Source: Engraulis encrasicolus
Taxonomy: Eukaryota > Chordata > Actinopteri > Clupeiformes > Engraulidae
Direction of reading: 5' to 3'
DNA: 64,000 nucleotides
Assembly: GCF_034702125.1 (NCBI RefSeq)
Contig: NC_085868.1
Span: forward strand, 22,422,276-22,486,275
Shown here: positions 10,989-22,461 of the stretch, piece after piece
Position numbering within the stretch: the first letter of the stretch is position 1
Layout of the letters: each line of letters opens with the position of its first letter
Notes under the pieces: generated by a model
What the model was told of the DNA's origin: nothing
The model's database searches: none
The model's input: only the letters and a program-made list of their open reading frames with translations
Made by a program: the position numbers and the translations under genes

Positions 10989-11025
10989 CTGGGAACAGTA
11001 GCATCAGCCACAGGAAAGTCCCCAT
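10989..11025 (-). CDS. Copy A exon 1, signal peptide
   Basis: The exon encodes MGTFLWLMLLFPG, a short hydrophobic leader, and ends in phase 1 at a CCCAG|GTCAGT donor. The same exon occurs in copy B at 26920-26956 with one residue changed (L to P). The hydrophobic leader continues with GLC from the next exon. Confidence 0.8.
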
Positions 11026-11611
11026 CTCTGTGGATGCTGAGAGGAACACCTGGAAGATGTCGCACAAAGGTCAAACACATGAGCAATATCTGAAGAGTAA
11101 CTACTGTGCAAAATCAAAATGAAAAAACAAAGACACAAAATTATGCTGCTAAATGTCTTCAGAATTAAAAAAAAGTCAAAAGCCAAGGCTTAATAAGGAA
11201 AGCGCACTCCTCCACGCCTGAAGAACTATGTGACCAGTACCTTGAAGAGTGTAAGGATGAGGTCTCCCCTTTCCGTGTGTTGCTCTGTCTGACACCTCTG
11301 CCCAAATGAGTGGCTATGCCAAGCTGTCTCCACGAATATCCTCCTCTTCTTATGTGACGAAACACAACTCTGCATCATTTACATTATGCTCACTCCCTTA
11401 TCAAAAAGCAGCAGTTTCAAACACATGGCATCATCATTACATTGGGGAGGGCATCATGATTGCATTGTCACATGCAAAATAACTTGCAAATGAAGAAGTG
11501 TCAGGAGAATCGTGCATTCTGTAACCTGTGATAGCACCTATACTGCCCAGCATAGCGGCCCTTTATGGCCTTAGTCATAGAACAGCATCACATGCAGAAG
11601 GAAACGGCACA

Positions 11612-12050
11612 ATTTTACATAATTACCCTGTCAACAAGTCACGGATCATCTACAAAGTTCTCCTCCTCACCTTCAAGTCCCTCAATGGTCTGACACCCCA
11701 CTACCTTGCCGACCTCCTCCACTCCTATGACCACTCAAGATCACTGCGGTCCTCCTCCAAGGGCGAGCTGGTCATCCCCCGCACTAGACTCAAGGCCACC
11801 AGTGACAGAGCCTTTCATGTGGCTGCCCCACTCTTCTGGAACAACCTACCCAGCCACATTCAAAACGCCTCTTCACTGTCCATCTTTAAACAACACTTTA
11901 AAACCCATCTCTTTTTGGAGGCCTTTGACTTCTAGGGTAGTGTCCACAAGCACACATCCATACACACTTACACTGATATAATGTAAATCGACCTTGGGTG
12001 TTTTGAAAGGCGCTGTATAAAACGAAGGTATTATTATTATCATTATATAC
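11612..12050 (+). mobile_element. 5'-truncated L2/Rex-like LINE, reverse-transcriptase C-terminus
   Basis: The open frame to 11935 reads RIIYKVLLLTFKSLNGLTPH, PRTRLKATSDRAFHVAAPLF, WNNLP and FKTHLFLEAFDF, the usual C-terminal end of L2-clade ORF2 proteins. It is followed by TTTTGAAAGGCGCTGTATAA and an ATT tail. Only the last tenth of the element is present. Confidence 0.75.
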
Positions 12051-12121
12051 TGAACAAACACAAGGGTACTGACAACATGGAGCTATTTTTGTGTCAACCC
12101 AATACCCAATAATACATCACA

Positions 12122-12303
12122 TTTACATTGCATTACACTTAGCCGATGCTTTTATCCATGATGACTAACTTGTACGTATTATTTTTCAGGGTATTGGTTA
12201 CGGTGTGGGCTTGCTCAAAGGCACTTTAGCCATGGAAGGGGGTATAAGGGGTGGGATTTGAACCCACAATCCCCAGATTGACAGAACAACTCCCTAACCA
12301 CTA
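12122..12303 (-). mobile_element. tRNA-derived SINE (family 1 relative)
   Basis: Shows the same body as the other family 1 copies (ATTATTTTTCAGGGTATTGG, GGGATTTGAACCC, CCCTAACCACTAG). It is more diverged and its 5' head is cut at about 12303, where a different dispersed repeat begins. Confidence 0.7.
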
Positions 12304-12317
12304 GAATTGATTGGTCT

Positions 12318-12453
12318 GCATCGTTGGAGAGGAATCGACCATGCACCACACATTGGTAAAGAAATTAGCCAGGTGTTTTTTTCTGAAATAAGACAATGGA
12401 TGGTCACAATAACTCCAGATATGAAATGGGCGCCACAGACACGGGCATTCCTT
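12318..12453. repeat. Dispersed repeat, copy 2
   Basis: The second copy of the 8736-8872 repeat, about 80 percent similar by eye. It lies next to a diverged SINE. Confidence 0.65.
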
Positions 12454-12499
12454 ACGGTGAATACACACCAGACATTCGCGTTCGCTTGACGTGTCTGCT

Positions 12500-13110
12500 T
12501 TGCGTCATGTCCCACTCCCCTTACCAGTTATAAATCGAAAACAAAAACCCAATTAACCACACACAACACAGTTCTGGTCTTTTAGGATTCTGGAAGATCT
12601 TCGCTTTTGCCTGGAACTTGCCGATGTGGCAGTTGTTTCCACTAGCCTGATAGTCATCGACGTTCAAATATCTTCGAGACTTGATCTGACCAAGAGCATA
12701 ACAATGAACATTTCCCAAACGGCATGGTTGACCTGCCTCCCTTGGTTTGCTTATGGTTGTTTGCTTCCCGACAAAGTGAAAGGAGTTCCCGTATTTGCGG
12801 GAACTCAGAAAGTACTTGCATTGCTCTTGACCTGACTACGTAGTTGCAACGCCGAAGGTGTTGCGTCGGGGTCAGCTCTATGTTCCCACAGCCCATTGGT
12901 CCCACAAATTATTAAAATATAGGCCCTATGTTCCACACCTTTATGTTTCCACATTTACTAGTAAACTAAATTTGAAGAAATTCTTAGAAATGAGAACATG
13001 GAGCAGCAGGAATATGCTGTGGGACCAACGGGCCTAAAAATGAATGTTACAAGTCTTAGCAATGTGGGACCAATGGGCTGTGGGAACATAGACACGCTCC
13101 CGTTGCGTCA
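12500..13110. other. Intergenic stretch with degraded repeats
   Basis: No gene is supported. The part 12750-12860 (TTGCTTCCCGACAAAGTG, GGAGTTCCCG, AGGTGTTGCGTC) resembles 24960-25090 in the same orientation, and TCACTAGGAGGGCGTGGCCT occurs at both 13108 and 25072, so a common transposon family is likely. Confidence 0.45.
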
Positions 13111-13212
13111 CTAGGAGGGCGTGGCCTGGCTAGTTTCCACAACAACGACAGCTCGCTCGAGGAGCCATATGACAACTGTATTGTAGACTCTACCACCCCC
13201 AACCCCCCAATA

Positions 13213-13213
13213 C

Positions 13214-13276
<63 letters not shown>
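13213..13276. repeat. (CA)n microsatellite
   Basis: A nearly uninterrupted CA dinucleotide array. Open frames across it are artefacts of the repeat. Confidence 0.95.
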
Positions 13277-13278
<2 letters not shown>

Positions 13279-14798
13279 AAGATAAGGGGACTACATGAAA
13301 AAATACAAACACAGCTCAGGAAAGTTTCCATTACATCTGCCACTTCTTCATTTGCAAGTTGTTTTGCATTTACAATGTTCTCTCCAAGATGTCAGACTCC
13401 AATGAAGCCAGTCTCAGTTTATGGTTGTATTGTGGTCTGTTGTGTAAATACGGAGTAAATCAATAAAGGACGCGTGTGTGTCTCTGCACGCACACAAGTG
13501 CAGGGAAGCCAAAAGACGGGGATAAAGTGGTCAGTTGTCCCGGGCCCAGGCAGAGGCAGGGGGACAGAGTTGGGGTGAGGGTGCCTTTCAGATGACTTTG
13601 TCCTCCTGGGCCCAGCCAAAGTTGTCAGAGGCCCTGCGCGAGTGCATAATAAACAGATCAAGCTGTCATGACAAAGTTTAGATCAGTTATCCCCTAACTT
13701 GTGGACCCCCAGGAAGAGTAGGAGTTGTGGATGCAGTGTTGCCAAAAAAAAAAAAAAACAGCTTAAGTCGCTAGATGAGGTTTTCAGTCGCTAGTCGCTA
13801 AATTGTCAACACAATCCACAAGAATCAGAAGGTTTAGGCTAAAAAAAAACAAACATACTCATGAACGGCCATCCGGTTACTTTGCTCGTAAATGAGCGTT
13901 ACGCCCCTTTATGGGGGAAATCAAACCGAATTAAATCAAATCAAATCCGGCCGGCTGTGACGTCTTTCTGAATTGGGATTCCCTCTTCTGTCCACAAGGC
14001 GGCACGGAGTTCAGCTTTGGCCAGCCACATTTTTCAGAGAAACATGGCGGCGACTTCTCTGGTTTCCAACATCTAAGTTTTTGCTTAATATAATGAGCCT
14101 GACGGTTTGTAAATACTGTGGCTACCACGGATTGGTGTAAAAATGCACTATGAACTTATTTGACACAAATAGGTTTCCCCACATTGTCATTTCATCAATC
14201 GATGTTTTTAGCTAACCAGGTAAGCTGCAGTTAGCATTCGTTAGCATTTTACCACAATCAGGCAGCCACATGCTTACATTAGACTACTTCTTGTACTTCT
14301 ATAGCGATATAACCTGCCATTGAACAATAAAGACCATAATAACAGTTTTATTTGTTTATTATTTGCCAATGTTGAGATTCTTTCCTGCACGTGATGCTGA
14401 AATGGCATGATAGGCCTACTAGGCCTATGGTTCCTATAACTGGGCAAATGCTGGTGAAATTTCAGTTTGGGTAGTAAAAAAGACCAACTTACTAACCTCA
14501 CCCATTAATAGTGTTTGGCTGGTGAGGGGGGAAAGGTTAGTTTACAACCATGAATACTATAATGTCTGGTAATTTGGAATTTAGGCTACTTGATCTATTT
14601 GAAATCCCATGGTACTTTTTCAAATCCAGGCTTATACATGGTAGGCTTATTGCCTTGACAGGTTATGAGGAGGCCTGGGGGGGGGGGGGGGGTTTGGGCA
14701 AAAAAGGTTGAGAACTATGAGCATAGACGGACGCATCTGTCGCCTGTCAGACTTGTTTAATACCAATAGAATGTTGCTTAACCCATTATGGCCTAAAA

Positions 14799-15084
14799 CA
14801 GTGTTTCCCATGCTTTTTTGAATCGCGTACCTCCTAAGCCTTTTTATGGTACCATGAGCACCCCCTATCTCTCTATATATTCCTTTATCCCAGTATGACC
14901 AGAGATTCTTTAAGTATATAGAGATATGCCAACATAATAGGTTTCTATGGGCCCCTAACGTGACCAGGTGACCACGTGACTCTCTCTGGTATGACTATAC
15001 TCTATTCAATTGTCATTATCACATTTTTCCACGGGGTGCTCTCGTACCCCTAGTGGTACACATATCCCTGGTTGGGAAACATTG
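14799..15084. mobile_element. hAT-like MITE
   Basis: Ends CAGTGTTTCCCA and TGGGAAACATTG are inverted (one mismatch), flanked by related 8-mers GCCTAAAA and GCCTAATG. The interior shares a 70-bp stretch with an inverted copy at 15596-15664. Confidence 0.65.
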
Positions 15085-15664
15085 GCCTAATGCCGCGATC
15101 ACGCCGCTGGCGTTGAAAGAACCACAATGCTGCTGACTCCTGCCTGGAAAGAACTGGTCAGGGGCGTTGAACGTGGCAAACGATAAACCTGAAGCGTTCG
15201 GCCAGGAATCTCGACCAACCGAAGCTTGTGTTTAGAAAAATGTGAACATTCCATTGGCTGACGCCTGCTGCCGCCGAGCTCATTACATATTTTTAGATGA
15301 AGTTTAACTTTTGATGCCCTCGGGTTTCGACGCTTTTGACGCCCTCGCCTCTAGAAACACATTTGCTGCTTTTCACGCTTCTGCCGCCTCCTCTCCCATA
15401 CAAAGTCAATTCCTTCCGCATCTTTCCACACGTTCAACGGCGGCGGCAGAGAGAGTAGAGAGAGAGGTTCCATTGGCCCATTGTTTCCGGGTTCTATTAT
15501 TTCAAGGGGGGGGGGGGTCCCCTTTAGGCAGACCTAAGGACTGTTCTATTCAATGCTAGGAGTATTATGACACGCCCCTTTAGGCAGACCGGAACCTGGT
15601 CATGTTAGGTGCCCATAGCAACCTATTATGTTGGCATATCTCTATATACTTAAAGAATCTCTGG
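14899..15664. repeat. Inverted repeat pair, about 70-bp arms
   Basis: 14899-14968 and 15596-15664 are reverse complements with few mismatches (left arm begins CCAGAGATTCTTTAAGTATA). The 630-bp spacer contains G-runs and TTTAGGCAGACC repeats but no gene. Confidence 0.8.
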
Positions 15665-15955
15665 CGGTGGTGTGTTCGCACGGTAAGGCACCTGCAAAGA
15701 ATGCCTGCTGAATGCCTAAGCCATTAAGGTAGAACATTAGACTAGATGTGACACAGCAATTCCATGACAGCACTAGGAAACGGCACAAGGCGCCTCCCAT
15801 TGTGTGTAGGTACAGTCGGTCCCCCTACAATGCACACCCTTTACCGAGGTAATGCCACGTCATCCACCTCGGTACGTACCGGGCCTAGCTGCAGTGTACC
15901 CAAACAACCGCCGGGTGGCACTTGGGAGCGCTCGCTATACGCTTTACCACGTGGT

Positions 15956-15957
<2 letters not shown>

Positions 15958-16003
<46 letters not shown>
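15958..16003. repeat. (TC)n microsatellite
   Basis: An uninterrupted CT dinucleotide array. Confidence 0.95.
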
Positions 16004-16006
<3 letters not shown>

Positions 16007-16518
16007 CCTACAGCTTACCTATTGCAGCGCTCCCGTGTGAGCTTGGACGTCCAAAATGTTTATTACCATATGGAATATTTTACGATGCTGACGGCATATT
16101 AATATACAAGTGAGGAGTTCGTTGACAGTTTCTAATTCCCCTCATGTGGCGCACAGTGCTCCGCATGTAGCAGGATCGATAATGATGGTCAGGGCGCACA
16201 GCAGTGCTTGGGTTGCTATGTTTTTTTTCCCTGGAATACTGTCGCCGATTAGATAGAAATATTCCTGTTATGAACCCGAGTTTAGTAGGCTAGATATCGC
16301 GCAGTGAACGAGGCAGCCTGCAAACACTTTGAAGCGCAAGGTGGCTGTAACAAGTTAGAAAGTAGCCAAACTCTGTTGCTTGGTAACCTTTTTAAATTAT
16401 GAGCGTTCCACGAACTATCTTTCTTTGCGCACGCTATAAAATGGCAATAAACATGTTATTTTAAACTACTGGTTAACTATTTATGCTTTCTAATGTTGGT
16501 AAAAGCCGTATAATAAGC

Positions 16519-16664
16519 GGGATAATGTATTGTCCACACGTGACTATCGGAAAATATTTCCCTTCGAAGCGTAATAACACCCCTCCGCCTTCGGCGTCGG
16601 GGGTGTTATTCGCCTCGTCGGGAAAATATTTTCCTATAGTCACGTGTGGACAATACATTATCCC
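16519..16664. repeat. Near-perfect 146-bp palindrome (P1)
   Basis: Reads GGGATAATGTATTGTCCACA inward from both ends, then CGTGACTAT, GGAAAATATTT and a CpG-rich centre with CCCCTCCGCC / GGCGTCGGGG. It is flanked by CCGTATAATAAGC on the left and TTACTTATTATATGG on the right, so the outer sequence is itself inverted. No frame or RNA gene is evident. The transcript or single strand would form a long hairpin. Confidence 0.85.
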
Positions 16665-16667
16665 TTA

Positions 16668-17318
16668 CTTATTATATGGTTGTGACGTCATCTGTCGAAT
16701 GCTCCATTCATTTCAACGGGGCTCCCCAACGTTCGGACGTCTGTTATTTTTCGATAACGGACGGGTTGGTCTATAACAGACCGCTGTCAATGGCAACAAG
16801 ACTTTTCACTGCTAAAGCGACTTTTCAACAAGACTCTAATCAGCTGCTGTGATAGACAGCACCCGTTGTCCTGGCTACCGCTGTCAATGGCAACAAGACG
16901 TTCACTGCTAAAGCCACTGGCTTGTATACAAGTCAGTGGCTAAAGCGAATGTTTCATATCACTCCGCAGGGGGTCCGGTCTTTGTCACTCTAATCAGCTG
17001 CTGTGATAGACAACACCTGTTGTCCTGGCTAGCCTACCTAGCTGTTGCCTAGCGGTGTTCCACAACGGCAATGTTTTGTTTTGCGCAGCAACAATCTTAA
17101 CATTAAATATGTCTAAAGAAATGTCCCCGCATGTGTGAATCATTTAAGTATATCCATATAATAAGCGGGTTAACTTTCGGCGAGTCGGTCGCTTTGTGGA
17201 ATAGCAGCACTTCAGAGAGAACAAGACCCCTCCGCTCCGCGTCGGGGTCTAAAGATTCTCTCTGTCGTGCTGCTATTCCACGGTAGCGACCTTCTCGCCG
17301 AACGTTAACCCTTACATA
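16668..17318. repeat. 650-bp repeat, first copy of an inverted pair
   Basis: Matches 23389-24033 in reverse complement with only scattered differences. The body (16668-17166) begins TTATTATATGGTTGTGACGT and ends CATATAATAAG, so it has its own inverted ends. It contains two internal direct repeats (GCTGTCAATGGCAACAAGAC twice, AATCAGCTGCTGTGATAGAC twice). P2 sits at its right end and P1 at its left. Confidence 0.85.
17167..17311. repeat. Near-perfect 145-bp palindrome (P2)
   Basis: Reads GGGTTAACTTTCGGCGAG and CTCGCCGAACGTTAACCC at the ends, with GTGGAATAGCAGCAC in both arms and the centre CCCCTCCGCTCCGCGTCGGGG. Flanks are CCATATAATAAGC and TTAC, as for P1. The arms differ entirely from P1, but the size, flanks and centre design are the same. 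Confidence 0.85.
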
Positions 17319-18852
17319 TTCACCAGCACGCACCGATTCAGCGGATAGCCTAACAACATGCCTATAAATTGTGTGAGAACACCTCCAGGAAGTAGGAAGA
17401 GTCATAAAAAGAATAGCCTAAATAATGTAATGAATTTTCTTTTAAAAAAAAAAAAAAAAAAATGATGATCGGATGAATTGCATTAATGTGCAAGCTCTGA
17501 CAAAATGCAAATTGAGTGTAGCCAGAAGCCATACCGATTATCGCATGGCAAGATTTGAAACGTCTAATATTGCAACTTCAGACTTGTTGTCTGGCTGTGG
17601 ATACTTTTTTCGTTTGGTAAAAATTACTGAGAGTGCAATACACCTCACCGCAGTAACCTAACAGCGCTTCGTTTGAGCGTGTAAGCGTTGGCTATTTATC
17701 ACACATCGCCAACAGCTGGGGCGATAACCTAACCTACACTTCCCTAATGAATTTAATGTTGTCACATTGGCAAAAATTAGCAAGCGACTGATATTGCTGT
17801 TTTCGTGCTCAAATTAAGTGTAACCAACTGTTGGGTTATGTGTCGCAGGTGAGAAAGTGCGCATTTTTCCAGCGACACCTCTCCTTGTTACCAAATACCC
17901 TGGAGTACTGTACACCACCAAATAGGCCTACGCCAAGACACAAATATTGAGTTTTAAAATAATATTTATTAACTAACAGAAATCTAAAAGAGTCCCGGGG
18001 CACCCCAAATCTATACAAGTCCGAAATTCCAAATTTCATTGGAGATCCCCCCCCACAGTCATCCGTTCCGAAGGAGGCGGAGGAGCGGTGGCCAGATGTC
18101 CATCCATTGCGAGGCTGGGGAGACAGGAAGAGCTTGGTGACAGTAGGCTTGATTCCATAGGCAGTCCAAATGACACTCACTTCCATAATTAAGTAGGCTA
18201 CGCAGGTAATCGCTGCACTTATTCCACGTGATTTACAACACTGCACTCGCTAGTCTAGGTTAAACGTTAGGGGTGAAGTTGCACAGCACTCGCACACGGC
18301 ACGGCTCACTGCAAACAATGTTGTGCTGCGATTCACCTGGGTAGGCAGCGGTGTTAAAAGTGAGTCCAAGTACAACTGGGTTTGGAGAGAGAGAGAGGGG
18401 AAATATATGCTGGGAAATATATGCAATGTCATCTCATAATCATGGAGTTCCTCATGCGATTTCATCTGGGTCAGTCAGAAATGCATGCACCCTGCGCACC
18501 GGGAAGTGTGTTTTTTCAAACAAGAAAACTGGTTCATCATATGCATGCTTTAAACTGACTTTAATGTATGCCAACGTGCTATAGTTTTCCTCTCATAATA
18601 GCACCTGGCGACTGTGACCACAGTTAGATGACCTCGCGCGCGTAAACCCATTAAAATATAGCCTAGCCTTCTGTGGCTATTCAGAGCAATATGAACCAAT
18701 CAGGTCGGCGTTGCTATTAAGCAAAATACATCCCTGATGTCTACTTAACTAAGATAAGATGCATTTGTCTAATATTTGGAGACATCGCCTTGCTCTTTCT
18801 GCGGGGAATTAAGCGCCTCTCTCCCTCGCTCTCTCTCTCTCCCTCTCTCGCC

Positions 18853-18854
<2 letters not shown>

Positions 18855-18891
<37 letters not shown>

Positions 18892-18915
18892 ACACACACA
18901 CCACACACACACACA
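18855..18915. repeat. (CA)n microsatellite
   Basis: CA dinucleotides with two interruptions. Confidence 0.92.
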
Positions 18916-20036
18916 ATGTTTGGAGAGGACGCATTTAAACTGTAACAGTTTAGGCAGTAGGGGAGAGCAGGGACTCCTGAAACTCGGGACGAATGAAACA
19001 CTGCGATTTACTCGAAAACTTTAACATCGCCTATCCGAAAGTATGAAAAGTCAAAGTTGTCAGGTTTACAGGCAAAAGGGATTTAAGTGTCAGTAGACAC
19101 TGTCGGGACGAATGAAACACCCGTTTCATCCGTCCCTCTCGCCCATTGACTTAAAGCAGGATCAAAATAAAACGGGAGCACCGTCGTAGCGCAACAAATC
19201 ATTATCGTAAACATAGCCTAGATAATTGGAAATTACAAAAAATAGGCTACATTTTATAGACTTTGGCTATAGGCTAAGCCGACTCCTCTACCTGAATTAG
19301 TGCAGCCTTACAGGGAGGACGTTAATTTGGCATAGGTCAACTGCAAGAGACTACTAATTTGTGACTTGACGTGATGTGTGAATAATTAGGCTACGATATG
19401 CAACAGGCATATTTAGCCGCACTCAGTCATTCATTGGGTGAATGTCCCGACATGTGTATCCGCGTGCATGCATGGGGTGGGGAAAAACACATCAAGCGTG
19501 CCATCACCACCCATCCCCCCGGACGCACGAAACCCATTGAAGATCCAAGCAATTGTAGTCTGTCAGTATTTTAGTGTGGGCCCAGGTAGTTGAATTCCTG
19601 CATGGCCTGGTTATCTCAATAGTGCCAAGAAGATGTTTGCCCTCAGGCTAGTGTGTTCATAAAGCGCATGTTCGATTTGCTGTAATAGGCTACGATCAGT
19701 AAGCCTCAACTTGTCTGTCGTGTCTTTTCCTTCTTCCGATATTTTGTAAAATAGGCCCACGTTAAAGGCTAAATACGATAATAGGCCTAAATAAGGCTAA
19801 TAAAGTGAGTAAATAAGTCAGGGCCTAAATATAAATAAAGTTGTTTTAGCCTATGAACTCAGGCAATGCAGAAATTTGCGGAGGGATTTTGGATAACTTG
19901 GCCTATAGGCTACCGATGGCTTTATGAACTTCATGACTGGGCTACAAGATAGTCGGGTAAGCATATTGACTTGTAGACCACCAACATCTGATGCTGAAGT
20001 GGGGGAGGGTGTTTTTTTCCACTTCAAATGTTCCCC

Positions 20037-20037
<1 letters not shown>

Positions 20038-20112
<75 letters not shown>
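20038..20112. repeat. (CA)n microsatellite
   Basis: An uninterrupted CA array of about 37 units. Confidence 0.95.
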
Positions 20113-20114
<2 letters not shown>

Positions 20115-20415
20115 TACGCGCTAATCGCTCTCTCTCTCCGTCTCTCCCTCTCTTTCTCATTGTTGCTATATATACGTGCATCTGGATAGGCATAGGCAGT
20201 GTGGTCACCCAGCACATTTTCATAGAAATGCTGTGTTTTTTTTTTTTAAATGAAATCTTTATTCAGTTAGGTTGTGAACAGCGTTTCTCTTTCGATGTTG
20301 CGTCACCGTGGACAAGTGTCTGCTCGAAAACTTAATGCAAAGCGGCTAAAATGTTCAGAACGTGTTGAACTTTTCAGAACATGAATGTTTGTCTGTGGGG
20401 GAGGGGTGGGTTACA

Positions 20416-20443
20416 GCAGTGCAGTGCAGTGCAGTGCAGTGCA
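20416..20443. repeat. (GCAGT)n short tandem repeat
   Basis: Five to six copies of the pentamer CAGTG in a row. Confidence 0.85.
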
Positions 20444-20736
20444 CGGGACTGCACAGCCTTTTGTGACATGTCGTGGCGCGACAGGTTATCCAGCCTCCGA
20501 AGGAGTCATAGTTCCCCAGTCATACTGTTGGTTCGCATCTCCACCGAAGCAACTGAATTTGCAGTCCTAATCACAGATGATTAGCCACACCTGGTGTAAC
20601 AGATGTATTGTCATGTGTGCATCACATCCCCAGTTAACCGGAATCCCGTCGATCGCGCACAACAGCGCATTGAAAGGATGAAATGTTCACAAGCACCAAT
20701 ACAAAAAAAAAACGTCTTCAACCTATTAGTCCGTAG

Positions 20737-21970
20737 GCTATCCTGAGGATATCCGTTCCTGACTTGAATAGGTAGTGCAGAAATAATTAACAGACATCAC
20801 TTAGCCTATAAGTTAGGAGCGGAATTGAGACAGTGAATGCAGGACAGAATAATGAAAACAAAACACCGTCGACTGGCGGTCTTGTTTAGGGATCACGCTC
20901 TGTTATTATCAAATACCCAACGTTACGTGCAACGCGCAATTGGCTGACTCTTTCCACTTGTAGCCTAAAACTGAGGGAGGGATCAACATACAATGAGCTA
21001 CACTGAAGCAGATTACTCTGCTTCGCAAAAAAAAAAAAAACAGTGCACCAATAATACCCCAGTCTTCAACCTACTATTTAGGCTACCAGATATATAGGCT
21101 AGTAATAGTATTAAGTTGTGCTACCTTGTTTTTTGTGGTAACGACAGTGTAGATCAGGTAATAACCTGCAATAGGGGAAGCGGCATGCGCCAGTTTTAAA
21201 GACGGAATGTCGTCGCCAAATGTAGCCTAAAATCACCTCTCATGCTGACGTGACGGGGCACTACTTCATTACAAAGTTGTTCATGTCTGTTTGACTCACA
21301 CATAGGAGTGGTTCAATTTGTGTTTTTGTGCTCATCGCACAAATGAGACAGGCTTGCTTGATAGGGCTACACAAGCAAGCGACATCGTCCACTCAAAATG
21401 GTCCGAACTCCGCCGCTTTATTTCATGTCTCCTCAGTCTCTCCATTTACGGTTATTAGTATACTTCTGTTTTGCTATTTTCGTTATTCTTAGCCCTGGCA
21501 TTACAGATGAAGCAACTGTGATCAGTGAGGTTGTGGAAACGGTTGAATAGGCCTATGGTCCTAAATTGGAAGCGGCCGATGCCAGTTTTGAAGACAGAAT
21601 GTCGTCGCCAAATTTAAAATTCGATCTCTCTCATGCTGGCGTCACGGGACACACTTAATTACAATGGTGTTCCTGTCTGATTGACTCGGTTTTAATTGTC
21701 TTTACCGGTTCAAATTGTAGTAGGTATGCAAACTCTGTATCCTGAGGATACCCGTTCCTGGCTTGAATAGTGCTGAAATAAGTGAGGGACGGATTGGGAG
21801 ACGGTGAATGCAAGACAGAAAAAAGTCGAGTTTAAATTCACATTGTGGTCTTGTTTAGGGCTCACACTTGTGTTATTATCAAATGCCCTATCAAATGCCC
21901 AATGCTAAATAAAACATGCAATTTGCTGACTGTATTTCTACTACTAGGCCTACTAAAACTGGGGGACGGG
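20737..21970. repeat. Diverged direct duplication
   Basis: 20737-20990 (TATCCTGAGGATATCCGTTCCTG onward) resembles 21737-21970, including GGTCTTGTTTAGGG and TGTTATTATCAAAT. 21178-21260 (GAATGTCGTCGCCAAAT) resembles 21568-21650. No gene is seen within. Confidence 0.6.
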
Positions 21971-22123
21971 CAAGGACGGAAGCACAAACAGACACAGGCA
22001 GACGCTGCTCTGCAAAAGCGGTGCTATACTGCCCCCCGCATTCCGAATGGCCACAGGGTGTAATGATCACGGTACGCTGCCGCGGCCCGGCACGGTAGTG
22101 AGCAGATTGAAGTTACACCATCT

Positions 22124-22461
22124 GTAGTGTAGGCACCTTCAGTCAATGCAAGTCAATGGAGAACACACCCACCTCTGTCAAAAAATGGACTGAAATTGTG
22201 TGAATATGACGTATCACATTAAACAAAGACCAGATTTGAAATGTCAGGCTAAATATCTACTTAAATATTATGCGTGATAAAAAAACATTTAAAAATCAAA
22301 TTACAACAAAAACAAATTACATTTATTATGTAGATATTTAGCAGGTGAGCCTCCTCTCCATTAATTTCCATTTCTCATGTCTACCTACAAAAAATGGCTG
22401 CCTCGGATTGCCGTGAAAAGGGGGACGGGGCCACCTCTATTCTAATGTTCTACCTCTATGT
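22124..22461. mobile_element. MITE copy related to 52990-53463 (inverted)
   Basis: Shares GGCACCTTCAGTCAATGCAA-type sequence, CCACCTCTGTCAAAAA and the end TTCTACCTCTATG with the longer copy at 52990-53463. Its left terminal repeat is not recognisable. The following 22460-22920 has no gene. Confidence 0.6.

Larger units (their letters stand above)
2011..11025 (-). pseudogene. C-type lectin/Ig-domain secreted protein, left copy (A), probably broken
   Basis: Minus-strand gene built from eight exons that join in one consistent phase: 10989-11025 (ATG, signal peptide start MGTFLWLMLLFPG), 8072-8455 (CTLD1), 5313-7517 (CTLD2, interrupted), 4123-4383 (Ig1), 3684-3950 (Ig, equivalent to copy B Ig3), 3193-3549 (CTLD3), 2978-3078 and 2011-2136 (basic tail, TAG stop). 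If the two insertions in the CTLD2 exon and their duplicated target bases are ignored, the exons sum to a multiple of three (about 624 codons). There is no transmembrane segment, so the ancestral protein was probably secreted. CTLDs of this kind bind sugars, and the interrupted CTLD2 carries an EPN triplet typical of mannose-type ligands. It is the inverted paralogue of the plus-strand gene at 26920-33386. The two transposon insertions in a coding exon make a full-length product unlikely, though exon skipping is possible because flanking exons are in the same phase. Confidence 0.8.
1170..11320. repeat. Left arm of a large inverted duplication
   Basis: The arm matches, in reverse complement, about 26610-36350. 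Besides the gene exons it shares the 3' flank (for example around 1177-1320 versus 36185-36350, and 1740-1830 versus 34630-34700), a SINE in the last intron, and the upstream flank (11026-11320 versus 26610-26920). The arms differ in length mostly through later transposon insertions. Confidence 0.85.
17320..20730. other. Central spacer, no gene recognised
   Basis: The sequence carries a poly(A) run (17443-17461), CA arrays (18855-18915 and 20038-20112) and scattered short repeats. The open frame at 17836-18246 minus has no recognisable domain, signal or partner exon and is not called as a gene. A GCAGT pentamer repeat is listed separately. Confidence 0.6.

Noticed and set aside
13056..13271. 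Long cysteine-valine or threonine-histidine reading frames across CA/TG arrays (also near 18.9, 20.1, 27.1, 51.5, 54.1 kb)
   Set aside because: They are translations of dinucleotide repeats and have no coding support.
17836..18246. A 136-codon minus-strand frame in the central spacer
   Set aside because: No recognisable domain, no splice-linked neighbours, no conservation visible; likely chance.
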